This document shows, piece after piece, positions 8,812 to 17,890 of a stretch of DNA of 29,139 nucleotides. Origin of the DNA: Deltaproteobacteria bacterium (GTDB lineage Bacteria > Desulfobacterota_B > Binatia > UBA9968). The stretch is taken from assembly GCA_030620935.1 (NCBI GenBank), contig JAUXIP010000001.1, positions 1 to 29,139 on the forward strand, given 5' to 3'. Each line of letters opens with the position of its first letter. Position 1 is the first letter of the stretch. The notes beneath the pieces were generated by a model. That model worked only from the letters and a program-made list of their open reading frames with translations, did no database searches and was not told where the DNA came from. Position numbers and translations under genes: made by a program.

Positions 8812-10377
8812 ATGCTTGTTGTTGCTTCGGAAGAGATGCGGGAGCTGGATCGGCTAACGATCGAGAAATACGGGGTTTCCGGCCTGACCTTGATGGAGCG
8901 CGCTGGAAAGGGGGTCGCCGAGGCTCTACTGCATCGCTTCGGGAGGGCTGCAAAGAAAGGGGTTCTCGTCGTTGCCGGTAAGGGCAACAATGGAGGCGAT
9001 GGGCTGGTGGTCGCACGGTATCTCAAAAAAAAGAGAATCCCGTGCGAGGTGGTTTTGCTTGCTAAGAGAGAGGAGATCTCTAAAGACACGGCTCATAGTC
9101 TTAAAGCCTATCTCAGGGCCAAAGGTAGGGTCTTTGAGGTTTTGCCCGACTCTCCCGTGTTGCTGAGCCAGCGGTTGAAAGGAAAAAAGCTGCTGGTGGA
9201 TGCAATACTGGGGACCGGGCTTACCAAGGAAGTGAGCGGTTTTTACGCCGAGGTGATTCACTGGATGAACGCTTCCGGGTTGCCGGTAGTGGCTGTGGAC
9301 ATTCCTTCGGGGTTGGATGCGGACCGAGGAAGGCCTTTAGGTGTGGCGGTCCAGGCGGAGATGACGGTTACCTTCGGCCACCCCAAAGTGGGAGGGGTGA
9401 TTTATCCCGGACTTTCTTACGTAGGGGAATTGGTCGTCGTGGATATCGGTATTCATCCAAAGGCACTGGATGAGGTATCTCCTAAAACAGAGTTGTTGGA
9501 AGAAAGGGATGTTGGTTGGCTGGTTCCTTCACGGGAACCGGATACACATAAGGGGACCTATGGTCATCTGTTGATCATGGCGGGCTCCAGAGGCAAGACG
9601 GGCGCTGCGATCCTTGCCTGTCGGGCGGCGATGAGGGTGGGATCAGGGTTGGTGACCTTAGCGGCTCCGCGCTCTCTCAATACGATCTTCGCCGGCTCGC
9701 TGGTCGAGGTGATGACGGAGCCACTGAAAGACAATTCGGAAGAGGAGATAGAGACTCTAACTGACCAGGGATGGCATCGCCTTTTGGATAAAAAGAACGC
9801 CCTTCTCTTTGGGCCTGGGATCGGAGTTAAGGAATCTACGCGGAATGCGCTTCGCTGGCTTCTCAGGAATTTAGATGTCCCTTGGGTCATCGATGCGGAT
9901 GGATTGAACAATCTAGCGGCGGACGTGGAGCGGCTGCGAGACGCCAAGACGCCCCCGATTCTTACTCCTCATCCCGGTGAGATGGCGCGGCTGATCGGAT
10001 CGGACACGGCTACGGTCGTTCGAGACCGGGTGGGAGTGGCCCGCACTTTCGCGCGCGATCATCGCTGCTACGTTGTCCTTAAGGGGGCAAGAACGGTCAT
10101 TGCTACCTTGGATGGAAAGGTATTCATCAATCCGACCGGGAATCCAGGGATGGCAAGCGGCGGGACCGGAGATGTACTTGCGGGGATGTTGGTGGGGCTC
10201 TTAGCGCAGGGGCTTGAGGCGGAGGACGCGCTTAAGCTAGGGGTGTTTCTCCATGGTTTTGTCGGCGACCAAGCGGCTCGTGCCGGAGGAGAGGTGGGAT
10301 TGATCGCGTCGGATATCATCGAAGGGTTGCCTCAGGGGCTACGGGCACTCAAGGCAAAAGTAAAAAGGCAAAAGTGA
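8812..10377 (+). CDS. nnr: Bifunctional NAD(P)HX epimerase / ADP-dependent NAD(P)HX dehydratase
   Basis: This repair enzyme rescues hydrated NADH and NADPH. The N-terminal YjeF_N epimerase half has LTLMERAG, the GKGNNGGDGLVVARYL motif (about residues 57-72), DAILGTG and VAVDIPSGLDAD. The C-terminal ribokinase-like dehydratase half has LIMAGSRGKTGAA, GPGIG, VIDADGLN, LTPHPGEMARL, VLKGARTVIA and NPTGNPGMASGGTGDVLAGML, all typical. At 521 residues it is a full two-domain fusion. No ribosome site precedes ATG 8812 because the 9-base array runs up to it. The last residues (KVKRQK) and the stop codon are encoded within a purine-rich intergenic repeat (10356-10375). Confidence 0.94.
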   Translation: MLVVASEEMRELDRLTIEKYGVSGLTLMERAGKGVAEALLHRFGRAAKKGVLVVAGKGNNGGDGLVVARYLKKKRIPCEVVLLAKREEISKDTAHSLKAYLRAKGRVFEVLPDSPVLLSQRLKGKKLLVDAILGTGLTKEVSGFYAEVIHWMNASGLPVVAVDIPSGLDADRGRPLGVAVQAEMTVTFGHPKVGGVIYPGLSYVGELVVVDIGIHPKALDEVSPKTELLEERDVGWLVPSREPDTHKGTYGHLLIMAGSRGKTGAAILACRAAMRVGSGLVTLAAPRSLNTIFAGSLVEVMTEPLKDNSEEEIETLTDQGWHRLLDKKNALLFGPGIGVKESTRNALRWLLRNLDVPWVIDADGLNNLAADVERLRDAKTPPILTPHPGEMARLIGSDTATVVRDRVGVARTFARDHRCYVVLKGARTVIATLDGKVFINPTGNPGMASGGTGDVLAGMLVGLLAQGLEAEDALKLGVFLHGFVGDQAARAGGEVGLIASDIIEGLPQGLRALKAKVKRQK

Positions 10378-10510
10378 AAAGCAAAAACAAATGCACAATG
10401 AGAAGGAGCGAAGACACAGACAGGGATAGAGACAGAGGGGGAAGGGCGGTCTCTGTTTCAGATCTCCGTCTATTGCCTTGACTTTTGCATTTTGCAATTT
10501 TCATTCTGCA
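10356..10510 (+). repeat. Purine-rich dispersed simple repeats between nnr and tsaE
   Basis: A 20-base unit at 10356-10375, AAAAGTAAAAAGGCAAAAGT, recurs exactly at 21403-21422, and a one-base-shorter relative lies at 21587-21601. After it comes a GACAGxGAYAGAG type stretch (about 10414-10441), related to 10974-10993 and 23328-23355. An inverted, pyrimidine-rich relative (TTGACTTTTGCATTTTGC) runs to the tsaE start. The 133-base space between the two genes is thus almost wholly simple repeat. Confidence 0.7.
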
Positions 10511-10990
10511 ATGATTTCCTTTAGAGTTGTGTCCCGCTCCGCCGTGCAGACCAAGAGCTGGGGACGACGGTTAGGCAGACTGCTTCAGGGAGGGGAGATC
10601 ATCGGGCTTAGTGGAGAGTTGGGAAGCGGAAAAACCTGTTTCGTGCGCGGCATGGCCGAGGGGCTGGATGTAGGAAAAGAGGCGTGGATTCGCAGCCCGA
10701 CGTTTACGTTGATCAATGAATACCACGGGCGGTTGCCGATCTATCATATCGATCTTTACCGGATAAACCGTGGGAGCGAATTGGAAGAATTGAATTTGCG
10801 GGAGTATCTCTTTTCGGAGGGTGTGAGCGTAGTCGAATGGTTCGAGCATTTGCCTAAGGGGGAGATCGAAGAGTATCTGCATATCAATTTTGCGCATGCC
10901 GGCGGCAACAAGCGGAAACTGAGGTTCACGGCCTACGGCGAGGGTTATGAGATGATAATCGAGAGATTGAAAAGACAGAGACAGAGATAG
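10511..10990 (+). CDS. tsaE: tRNA threonylcarbamoyladenosine biosynthesis ATPase TsaE
   Basis: TsaE is the small P-loop ATPase that works with TsaB and TsaD to make t6A37 in tRNAs reading ANN codons. The product (159 residues from ATG 10511) shows Walker A GELGSGKT, IRSPTFTLINEY, YHIDLYRI and the SVVEWFEH motif, in family order and spacing. An upstream in-frame ATG at 10478 lies in repeat sequence and adds residues that the family lacks. Neither start has a clear ribosome site. The protein ends KRQRQR because a GACAGAGACAGAGATAG repeat supplies the last codons and the stop. lysC follows after 18 bases. Confidence 0.92.
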   Translation: MISFRVVSRSAVQTKSWGRRLGRLLQGGEIIGLSGELGSGKTCFVRGMAEGLDVGKEAWIRSPTFTLINEYHGRLPIYHIDLYRINRGSELEELNLREYLFSEGVSVVEWFEHLPKGEIEEYLHINFAHAGGNKRKLRFTAYGEGYEMIIERLKRQRQR

Positions 10991-11008
10991 AGATGCAAGG
11001 ATAATGCA

Positions 11009-12232
11009 ATGGCGTTGATTGTGCAGAAATACGGCGGGACATCGGTGGCGACGATGGAGCGGATAAAGCATATCGCCGGAAAGGTCAAAGCTGCAAAGCA
11101 AGCAGGACATGATGTCGTCGTCGTGGTCTCGGCCATGGCCGGCGAGACCAATCGACTTTTAGACTTGGCTCACAAAGTGGCCGAGACGCCAGATGAGCGG
11201 GAGCGCGATGTCCTACTGGCGTCGGGAGAGCAGGTCTCCGCCTCTCTCATGACTCTGGCTATCAGAGAGTTGGGGCTGAAGGCGCGCTCATACCTGGGAC
11301 ATCAGATAAGGATCGAGACCGACAATATCTACGGGAAGGCGAGAATCAAGAATATCGATTCGAGCCGGATCAGGAAAGCGTTAAAGGAAGGTGAGATAGT
11401 GGTCGCGGCCGGTTTTCAAGGAGTCGATGAAGAGGGCAATATTACGACACTGGGCCGCGGGGGATCCGACACCAGCGCCGTGGCAGTGGCGGCCGCGCTC
11501 AAGGCCGATGCGTGCGAGATCTATACGGACGTCGAGGGGGTGTTCACCACGGATCCCGACATCTGCCCTAACGCCAAGAAGTTGGATCGGATCGCTTACG
11601 AGGAGATGATTGAGTTGGCCAGTACCGGCGCCAAAGTTTTGCAGATTCGATCCGTTGAGCTTGCGAAGAAATTTAACGTGCCCGTCCATGTCCGCTCTAG
11701 TTTTTCGGACGTCGAGGGGACATGGTTGGTACAGGAGGATGAGACCATGGATTCGGTATTGGTTTCCGGCGTCACCTATGACAAGGATGAGGCCAAAATC
11801 ACTCTTGTGAGAGTGCCGGACCGCCCGGGCCTCGCGGCCCAGGTGTTTGGCCCGATTGCGGAGGCCGGCATCGTAATCGACATGATCATTCAGAACGCCA
11901 GCGCAGACGGCACGACCGATTTGACTTTTACCGTTCCCAAGACGGATTATAAAAAGGCCATCGCGCTGGTCGAAAAGACTGCATCCGCCATCCAGGCTCA
12001 AGGCGTCAAAGTCGATCCCAATATCGCGAAGATCTCCATCGTCGGGGTGGGGATGCGGACCCATGCGGGAGTGGCGGCCAAGATGTTCCAGGCGCTTGCA
12101 GCCGAGGGAATCAACATAGAGATGATTTCTACGTCTGAAATCAAGATATCGGTGGTCATCGATCAGAAATACACCGAGCTTGCAGTCCGGGTGCTGCACG
12201 ATACGTTTTTGGGCAAACAGGGGAATTCATGA
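11009..12232 (+). CDS. lysC: Aspartate kinase LysC
   Basis: Aspartokinase phosphorylates aspartate, the first step toward lysine, threonine, methionine and diaminopimelate. The 407-residue protein starts with the kinase motif [13 protein letters not shown] and has [49 protein letters not shown] and [14 protein letters not shown]. Two C-terminal ACT domains follow ([20 protein letters not shown] and [19 protein letters not shown]), the lysine or threonine feedback sensors. AAGG precedes ATG 11009 by 9 bases. The stop overlaps the cimA start (ATGA), so lysC and cimA are probably translated together; both feed aspartate-family and isoleucine synthesis. Confidence 0.96.
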   Translation: MALIVQKYGGTSVATMERIKHIAGKVKAAKQAGHDVVVVVSAMAGETNRLLDLAHKVAETPDERERDVLLASGEQVSASLMTLAIRELGLKARSYLGHQIRIETDNIYGKARIKNIDSSRIRKALKEGEIVVAAGFQGVDEEGNITTLGRGGSDTSAVAVAAALKADACEIYTDVEGVFTTDPDICPNAKKLDRIAYEEMIELASTGAKVLQIRSVELAKKFNVPVHVRSSFSDVEGTWLVQEDETMDSVLVSGVTYDKDEAKITLVRVPDRPGLAAQVFGPIAEAGIVIDMIIQNASADGTTDLTFTVPKTDYKKAIALVEKTASAIQAQGVKVDPNIAKISIVGVGMRTHAGVAAKMFQALAAEGINIEMISTSEIKISVVIDQKYTELAVRVLHDTFLGKQGNS

Positions 12233-13812
12233 AAGACGTATTGCTCTATGACACGACCCTTAGAGACGGCTGCCAGGCTGAAGACGTCTCTTTTACGCTT
12301 GAGGACAAGCTCCGCATCGCGGAAAAGCTGGTGGAACTGGGCATCGATTACATCGAAGGCGGTTATCCGGGCTCCAACCCCCGGGATGCGGATTTTTTCA
12401 AAGAGGTCAAAAGGCTCAAGTTAAAGAACGTCAAGATCGCGGCCTTCGGCACGACGCGGAAACCGTCCGCCAAGCCGACTCAAGATTTGAACCTTAGAGT
12501 GCTATTGGATGCCGATACCCCGGTCATTACCCTGGTGGGAAAAACTTGGGACCTGCACGTGAGGGATGATTTAAGGATCAGCAAGAAGGCAAACCTGGAG
12601 ATCATTGCGGACTCCATTGCGTACATGAAGAAACATGCAGACGAGGTCATTTTCGACGCGGAGCATTTCTTTGACGGCTACCGCTCGGACCCCGAGTATG
12701 CTTTGGAGTGTCTGAAGGCGGCCGAGGAGGGTGGGGCCGATTGGATCGTTCTCTGTGATACCAACGGCGGTCGTCTTCCCAGCGAGATCCGAGACGCTTT
12801 GACCGCCGTCAAGAAAGCGATCCAATCTCCTCTCGGCATCCACTGCCACAACGACGGGGAGTTGGCCGTGGCCAACACCATGGTCGCGGTGGAGATGGGC
12901 GCGCGCCAGGTGCAGGGGACGATCAACGGGTTCGGCGAGCGGTGTGGCAATTTGAATCTCTGCTCGGTCATTCCCAATTTACAGCTCAAAATGGGTCTCA
13001 AGTGCGTCCGGCCCGAGCAACTGAAAAAGTTGCGCGAGGTCTCCCACTTGTTTTATGAGCTCGCGAATATCCATCCCAACAAGCATCAAGCCTATGTTGG
13101 AGACAGCGCTTTCGCCCATAAAGGGGGGCTCCATGTGTCGGGCATCCTCAAGAATCGCGAAACCTACGAGCATGTAGATCCTGAAATTGTCGGCAACCAC
13201 CAGCGGGTTTTGGTCTCGGATCTCGCCGGTCGGAGCAATATCGTCTACAAGGCTAAAGAATACGGCATTAAGCTTAAGGGCGAAGATCAGGCAGTGCAAC
13301 AGATCCTGCATCGGATCAAAGATCTGGAGAGCCAGGGATACGAGTTTGAGGCGGCCGAAGCCTCTTTTGAGCTATTGATTCAAGAAGCACTGGGCAGAAA
13401 GAAAAAGAATTTCCGGCTGGTCAGCTTTCGGGTCATCGACGAGAAGAGAAAAGAGAGCGAGCCGCCGGTCTCCGAGGCCACGATCATGGTCGAGGTCGAT
13501 GGAGTGATGGAACATGCGGCGGCCATGGGCAACGGTCCGGTGAACGCTCTGGACACGGCCCTGCGCAAGGCTCTGACCAAGTTCTATCCTTCTGTGCAGG
13601 AGATGGAGCTGCTCGACTACAAGGTTCGGGTCCTGTCTTCCGGCGAGGGAACCGGAGCGTCGGTGCGCGTGCTCATCGAGTCGGGGGACAAAAAGGACAA
13701 GTGGGGAACCGTAGGCGTTTCCCACAATGTGATCGAGGCCAGCTGGCGGGCTGTCGTCGACAGCATCGATTATAAGCTCTATAAAGATTCAAAGAAAACG
13801 GCAAATCGATAA
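12229..13812 (+). CDS. cimA: (R)-citramalate synthase CimA
   Basis: CimA condenses acetyl-CoA and pyruvate to citramalate, the threonine-independent entry to isoleucine. The 527-residue protein has the DRE-TIM metallolyase opening [61 protein letters not shown] and a C-terminal LeuA-type allosteric domain (about residues 390-520). The [10 protein letters not shown] phrase and the length fit the long CimA branch better than LeuA or homocitrate synthase. It overlaps lysC by 4 bases. Its presence suggests isoleucine is made from pyruvate. Confidence 0.94.
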   Translation: MKDVLLYDTTLRDGCQAEDVSFTLEDKLRIAEKLVELGIDYIEGGYPGSNPRDADFFKEVKRLKLKNVKIAAFGTTRKPSAKPTQDLNLRVLLDADTPVITLVGKTWDLHVRDDLRISKKANLEIIADSIAYMKKHADEVIFDAEHFFDGYRSDPEYALECLKAAEEGGADWIVLCDTNGGRLPSEIRDALTAVKKAIQSPLGIHCHNDGELAVANTMVAVEMGARQVQGTINGFGERCGNLNLCSVIPNLQLKMGLKCVRPEQLKKLREVSHLFYELANIHPNKHQAYVGDSAFAHKGGLHVSGILKNRETYEHVDPEIVGNHQRVLVSDLAGRSNIVYKAKEYGIKLKGEDQAVQQILHRIKDLESQGYEFEAAEASFELLIQEALGRKKKNFRLVSFRVIDEKRKESEPPVSEATIMVEVDGVMEHAAAMGNGPVNALDTALRKALTKFYPSVQEMELLDYKVRVLSSGEGTGASVRVLIESGDKKDKWGTVGVSHNVIEASWRAVVDSIDYKLYKDSKKTANR

Positions 13813-13846
13813 CTTATTAAGCTATCAGCAATCAGCAGTTAAAGAG

Positions 13847-13882
13847 GGGGTCGGGAGTCGTGCAGTTGGGACTCCCGACCCC
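13847..13882 (+). promoter_or_regulatory. Perfect 13-bp hairpin in the cysE leader
   Basis: GGGGTCGGGAGTC at 13847-13859 is the exact reverse complement of GACTCCCGACCCC at 13870-13882, with a 10-base loop; one G-T pair and one A-T pair extend the stem to 15. It lies 34 bases after the cimA stop and 13 before the preferred cysE start. No T-run follows on either strand, so it is not a standard intrinsic terminator. It could be an RNA processing signal, an attenuator or a palindromic repeat. Confidence 0.75.
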
Positions 13883-13895
13883 TTCCAAGACCTTT

Positions 13896-14639
13896 ATGTG
13901 GAAGACTATTAGAGAAGATATCCAAGTTGTTCTTGAACGCGATCCGGCGGCGCAGTCGATGTGGGAGGTGGCGCTTGCTTATCCCGGCTTTCACGCCATC
14001 ATGATCCACCGGCTAGCGCACTCGATCTGGCGGCGGCGGCTCATCACGCTCGCGCGGCTCGTGAGCCATGTTGGGCGCTTCCTCACCGGCATCGAGATCC
14101 ATCCGGGTGCGAAAGTCGGCCGGCACTTTTTTATCGATCACGGCATGGGCGTGGTCATCGGCGAGACCGCCGAGATCGGCGACGATGTGACGATCTATCA
14201 GGGCGTCACGCTTGGCGGCACGTCGACGGAGCGCATCAAGCGCCACCCCACGGTCGAGGACTCGGTTACGATCTTTACCGGCGCGACGATCCTCGGGCCG
14301 GTGACCGTCGGTCGACACAGCCGGGTGGGCGCAGGCTCCGTGTTGGTGACCTCGGTGCCGGAGCACTCCACGGTGGTCGGTATCCCGGGCAAGGTCGTGA
14401 AGACCGAGGCGAAGCACACGCCGGCGGGCAAGGCGATCATTGACCTCAACGCGGCCGACCTGCCCGACCCGGTGCAGCGGGCCCTCACGACCGCGCTTGA
14501 GCAAGTCGAGCGGCTCGAGGAGCGCGTCAACGAGTTGAGCGCCCGGCAAGGGGGGTTGGAGGAGCGCCAGGCCGAGGAGAATGAGACAATCCGCAAGGTT
14601 CAAGAAATACTAAAGGAAGATCCGGGCAACAAAAACTGA
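13896..14639 (+). CDS. cysE: Serine O-acetyltransferase CysE
   Basis: CysE acetylates serine for cysteine synthesis. The 247-residue protein has the short CysE N-terminus ([21 protein letters not shown], in two parts typical of the family), [28 protein letters not shown] with the catalytic His, and left-handed beta-helix hexapeptide repeats through [10 protein letters not shown]-terminal predicted coiled coil follows (about residues 200-235, [16 protein letters not shown]). The frame is open up to GTG 13860, but that codon sits in the loop of the hairpin, and family alignment favours ATG 13896. The gene is richer in GC than its neighbours (46 of 60 bases at 14281-14340 against 36 of 60 at 14821-14880 in mnmA), suggesting acquisition by transfer. 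Confidence 0.93.
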   Translation: MWKTIREDIQVVLERDPAAQSMWEVALAYPGFHAIMIHRLAHSIWRRRLITLARLVSHVGRFLTGIEIHPGAKVGRHFFIDHGMGVVIGETAEIGDDVTIYQGVTLGGTSTERIKRHPTVEDSVTIFTGATILGPVTVGRHSRVGAGSVLVTSVPEHSTVVGIPGKVVKTEAKHTPAGKAIIDLNAADLPDPVQRALTTALEQVERLEERVNELSARQGGLEERQAEENETIRKVQEILKEDPGNKN

Positions 14640-14666
14640 GGTGGTTTGGTTCCTAGGTGTTTTTTT

Positions 14667-15743
14667 ATGGCAAGCAATCATCGGAACAAGAAGAAGATCG
14701 TTGTCGCGATGAGCGGAGGGGTGGACAGCTCCGTGACCGCCGGTCTCCTTTTGGAAGAAGGATATCAGGTCGAGGGGGTCTCCCTTCGTCTATGGGAAGA
14801 GGAGACTCAGGGGCCCCGAAACTGCTCGGATCATAGGGGGGCTAAGACTGTGGCGGACGTACTCGGGATTTCCCACACGCTGCTCGATCTCCGTGCGCGC
14901 TTCAAAGAGACTGTAGTCAAGCCTTTCGCCCAGAGCTACCTTGCGGGACGTACCCCCAACCCATGTGTCGCGTGCAATCGGGATTTTAAGCTTGGCGCCC
15001 TGGTGGAATGGGCCACGCGACGAGGGGCCGATTATGTGGCTACAGGACACTACGCGCGCATTGCTCGTGATCCGTTGAACGGAGCTGCCTCTCTGCTGCG
15101 AGGCGCGGATAGGGAAAAGGATCAGTCTTATTTTCTTTTCGACCTTTCTCAGGAGCAGTTGGCTTTCACTCTCTTTCCCTTGGGAAACCTGCATAAGGAG
15201 GAGGTGCGTCGGAGAGCAAGGTGTCTGGGATTGCCGGTCGCCGAGCGACCTGAGAGCCAAGATATCTGTTTCAGCGACTATAAGACCCTGGTGGAGTCCT
15301 GCGCCCAAGAGGAAGATCTCGGTCGTGGGGAAATCGTGGGGCGGTCCGGAAAGGTACTCGGGTATCACGAAGGGATTCACCGTCTGACCGTCGGGCAGCG
15401 AAGAGGATTAGGAGTTTCGGCTTCTCACCCTCTCTACGTTTTGGAGTTGGATAGGGCTAAGAAGCGCGTCGTGGTAGGGGAAAAAGACGATCTTTCCTGC
15501 AAGGGCTTGGTCGCTCGTTCCGTCCATTGGATTGAGCCCCCGGACGGAGAGGCGATTTCCGCCGAGGTTCAGATACGCTATCGATCGCCGGCGGTTTCCT
15601 GCCAGGTGTTGCCGAGCGAACCGGGAAGCTGGAAGGTTCTCTTTCAGGAAGCCTTTCCGTCGGTGACTCCTGGTCAGGCCGCGGTTTTCTATCAGGGGGA
15701 TCGTGTCCTAGGTGGAGGATGGATCGAGAGGGCTGTGCATTAA
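14667..15743 (+). CDS. mnmA: tRNA-specific 2-thiouridylase MnmA
   Basis: MnmA puts sulfur on U34 of tRNAs for Lys, Glu and Gln. The 358-residue protein has the PP-loop motif AMSGGVDSSV, the catalytic Cys in TPNPCVACNRDFKLG, ATGHYAR, the acceptor Cys in ESQDICFSD, and the C-terminal beta-barrel (HRLTVGQRRGLGVS; VTPGQAAVFYQGDRVLGGGWI). A TTG at 14646 opens the frame earlier, but ATG 14667 with the usual short Lys-rich lead is preferred. A T7 run and a weak TAGGTG site precede it. The gap from cysE is 27 bases from this start. Confidence 0.95.
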   Translation: MASNHRNKKKIVVAMSGGVDSSVTAGLLLEEGYQVEGVSLRLWEEETQGPRNCSDHRGAKTVADVLGISHTLLDLRARFKETVVKPFAQSYLAGRTPNPCVACNRDFKLGALVEWATRRGADYVATGHYARIARDPLNGAASLLRGADREKDQSYFLFDLSQEQLAFTLFPLGNLHKEEVRRRARCLGLPVAERPESQDICFSDYKTLVESCAQEEDLGRGEIVGRSGKVLGYHEGIHRLTVGQRRGLGVSASHPLYVLELDRAKKRVVVGEKDDLSCKGLVARSVHWIEPPDGEAISAEVQIRYRSPAVSCQVLPSEPGSWKVLFQEAFPSVTPGQAAVFYQGDRVLGGGWIERAVH

Positions 15744-15799
15744 AAGTAAAATACAAACACAAATTTTAGTTTGCAATCTTTATTTTTTAGTCAAAAAAA

Positions 15800-17155
15800 A
15801 TGCGCATTGCCATCACCACACTTGGCTGCAAGATCAATCAATATGATTCTGCAGTGATTCGGGCACGCTTGGAAGGTGAGCAACACTCTTTCGTTCCTTT
15901 TGATGAGCAGGCTGATTTTTACATCATCAATACCTGTACGGTGACGGACCGTGCGGACTGGGAAGCGCGCCAACTGGTAAGACGAGCCAAGAGATTGAGT
16001 CCGGATGCACGGGTCCTGGTTACAGGCTGTTATGCTCAGGTTAATCCCCAGGGGGTCGCCCAAGTGCCAGAGGTAGATTTTGTCGTGGGACTTAACCGTA
16101 TGGATGACCTGTTGCGCTTCGCTAACCAGCCTAGTCGGTTTGGTCAACAGACGGTATCCGTAGGAGACGTAAGGAAGGAACGGGGAATTCCAGTCCTGGG
16201 AACAAGGGAGCTTCCCGGTCACACACGCGCCTTTTTAAAGATCCAAGAGGGCTGTAACTATTCATGCACCTATTGCATCATTCCGACTGCTCGAGGTCTA
16301 AGCAGGAGCGTTCCCTCCGAAGAGGTTCTGAATCAGGTGCGCTCCCTTGCAGAGGCAGGCTTCGCCGAGATCGTCTTGACCGGAATTCACCTCGGTGGAT
16401 ACGGACACGACCTGAAGCCGAAACTAGACTTGACCGCCCTGCTGGAAAAGATTTCGGAGAGCCGGTTGATCCCGCGCCTGCGTTTGAGTTCTCTTGACCC
16501 TCGTGAATGTCCTGATCGCCTGCTGGGCCTCCTGGGAAAGTCCGATGTCCTCTGTCCTCACCTGCACGTCTGCGCGCAGTCAGGGGAAGACAGCATTCTC
16601 AAGGGGATGCGCCGCAATTATGACACGGCTTACTACCGGGAGGTCATGATGAAGGCGAGGGAGAGGCTTCCTGATGCGGCGTTGGGCACGGATATCATCG
16701 TAGGATTTCCGGGCGAGACGGACGGCGATTTCCAACGGTCGATGGAATATTTCGAATCTCTTCCCTTAACCTATTTCCATGTCTTCCCATATTCCGTTCG
16801 AACGGGTACTGTAGCTGCCGGTCTTTCCAAGCAAGTTCCTCCGGCCGTCAAAAAAGAGCGGGCCACGCAAATGCGCGAGCTTGGGATGAAGAAAAAGAGG
16901 GAATTCTATCGTGGTTTTATCGGGCGGCGAGTGTCGGTATTGGTGGAACAGGCTGTTGATAAGTCGAGCGGCGCCCATAAAGGTTACAGCAGAAATTACT
17001 TGCATGTAATGGTTCATGCTTCGGAAGATCGTATCAATTGCGAGGTCGATGTCTTGCTGGAAAAGTATGAAAGTGGTTGGTTGAGAGGAAGGATCGTGGA
17101 TCGGGAGAAGGAAATGGACGAACGGGCCGAAGTATTAAGGGCAGCAAACCTTTAA
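15800..17155 (+). CDS. mtaB: tRNA t6A37 methylthiotransferase MtaB (MiaB/RimO family)
   Basis: MtaB converts t6A37 to ms2t6A37 in tRNA using two [4Fe-4S] clusters and SAM. The N-terminal cluster-binding domain opens with TLGCKINQYDS and has INTCTVT and VTGCYAQ cysteines. The radical-SAM motif is GCNYSCTYCIIPTARG, the domain continues with LTGIHLGGYG, GTDIIVGFPGET and FPYSVRTGT, and a TRAM-like tail ends the protein. The CK-N-Q form and the length of 451 place it with MtaB rather than MiaB or RimO. No ribosome site is seen before ATG 15800; the preceding 56 bases are very AT-rich. It is functionally linked to tsaE in this window, which helps make its t6A substrate. Confidence 0.92.
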   Translation: MRIAITTLGCKINQYDSAVIRARLEGEQHSFVPFDEQADFYIINTCTVTDRADWEARQLVRRAKRLSPDARVLVTGCYAQVNPQGVAQVPEVDFVVGLNRMDDLLRFANQPSRFGQQTVSVGDVRKERGIPVLGTRELPGHTRAFLKIQEGCNYSCTYCIIPTARGLSRSVPSEEVLNQVRSLAEAGFAEIVLTGIHLGGYGHDLKPKLDLTALLEKISESRLIPRLRLSSLDPRECPDRLLGLLGKSDVLCPHLHVCAQSGEDSILKGMRRNYDTAYYREVMMKARERLPDAALGTDIIVGFPGETDGDFQRSMEYFESLPLTYFHVFPYSVRTGTVAAGLSKQVPPAVKKERATQMRELGMKKKREFYRGFIGRRVSVLVEQAVDKSSGAHKGYSRNYLHVMVHASEDRINCEVDVLLEKYESGWLRGRIVDREKEMDERAEVLRAANL

Positions 17156-17164
17156 TCAAGGGCG

Positions 17165-17890
17165 GTGGAAAAACAGCCGCAATTACTCGCCTTGCAGAAA
17201 GAGTTGGGGTATTTGTTTTCCGACCCTGAGCTCCTCCTGCGTTGCCTCACCCATGTCTCCTATGGCCGGGGAAAGGGAGGGGATCATAACGAGACTTTTG
17301 AATTCCTCGGTGATGCGGTCCTGGATCTTGCCATTAGCGATCTCCTCATGCTTCGCTTCCCTGACAAGAGCGAGGGCGATCTCTCAAAGATGCGCGCTTC
17401 CTTAGTCAACGCCTCCGTATTGGCGGAAAAGGCGACTTTATTGAATTTAGGGGAATTGCTACGTATGGGGAAGGGGGAAGAGCGGAGCGGCGGAAGAAAA
17501 AAGGGCTCTATTTTGGCGGGGACCTTCGAGGCTGTTCTCGGCGGCATCTATTGGGAGGGTGGCTACGATGCCGCTCGACGCGTCGTGGAGCGCTATTTCG
17601 GTCCTGATATCAAAGGAAGAAAATTAGGACAGCAGGACTACAAGACTCGGCTGCAAGAAATCTGTCAGATGATTTTCCGCGCGCCGCCTACCTATCGAGT
17701 CGTAGCCGAAATGGGGCCGGATCATGAGAAACACTTTGTCACTGAGATCATTGTAGCGGGTAAAGTCATGGGACGAGGGGAAGGCGGGAGCAAGAAACAA
17801 TCCGAGCAAGAAGCGGCCAAAATGGCTTTGGGCGAGTTGCAGCGGACAGGCGAGATAGAAGATAAACTTCGAAGCGCTAAAGCAAAATGA
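17165..17890 (+). CDS. rnc: Ribonuclease III
   Basis: RNase III cuts double-stranded RNA in rRNA and mRNA processing. The 241-residue protein has the signature HNETFEFLGDAVLDL (catalytic E46, D50), a second catalytic segment ILAGTFEAVLGGIYWEGG with E122, and a C-terminal double-stranded RNA-binding domain from DYKTRLQEICQ on (about residues 158-228). In the second segment the usual metal-binding Asp (ILADxxEA) is Gly119 here. The other residues are intact. The start is GTG at 17165, after AAGGG, 9 bases past mtaB. The stop overlaps the ATG of the FRG gene. Confidence 0.94.
   Translation: MEKQPQLLALQKELGYLFSDPELLLRCLTHVSYGRGKGGDHNETFEFLGDAVLDLAISDLLMLRFPDKSEGDLSKMRASLVNASVLAEKATLLNLGELLRMGKGEERSGGRKKGSILAGTFEAVLGGIYWEGGYDAARRVVERYFGPDIKGRKLGQQDYKTRLQEICQMIFRAPPTYRVVAEMGPDHEKHFVTEIIVAGKVMGRGEGGSKKQSEQEAAKMALGELQRTGEIEDKLRSAKAK

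Noticed and set aside
11381..12199. Minus-strand 272-residue frame opposite lysC
   Set aside because: Lies wholly within a clear aspartokinase gene; His/Arg/Asp-rich composition typical of an antisense shadow.
13821..13833. GCTATCAGCAATC matches the reverse complement of SRP RNA bases 21457-21469
   Set aside because: A 13-base match between two places is expected by chance in a window of this size; the SRP strand is explained by its own pairing.
13961..14443. Plus-strand 160-residue frame within cysE
   Set aside because: Shadow frame in GC-rich DNA; Arg/His-rich with no family features, while the cysE frame is clear.
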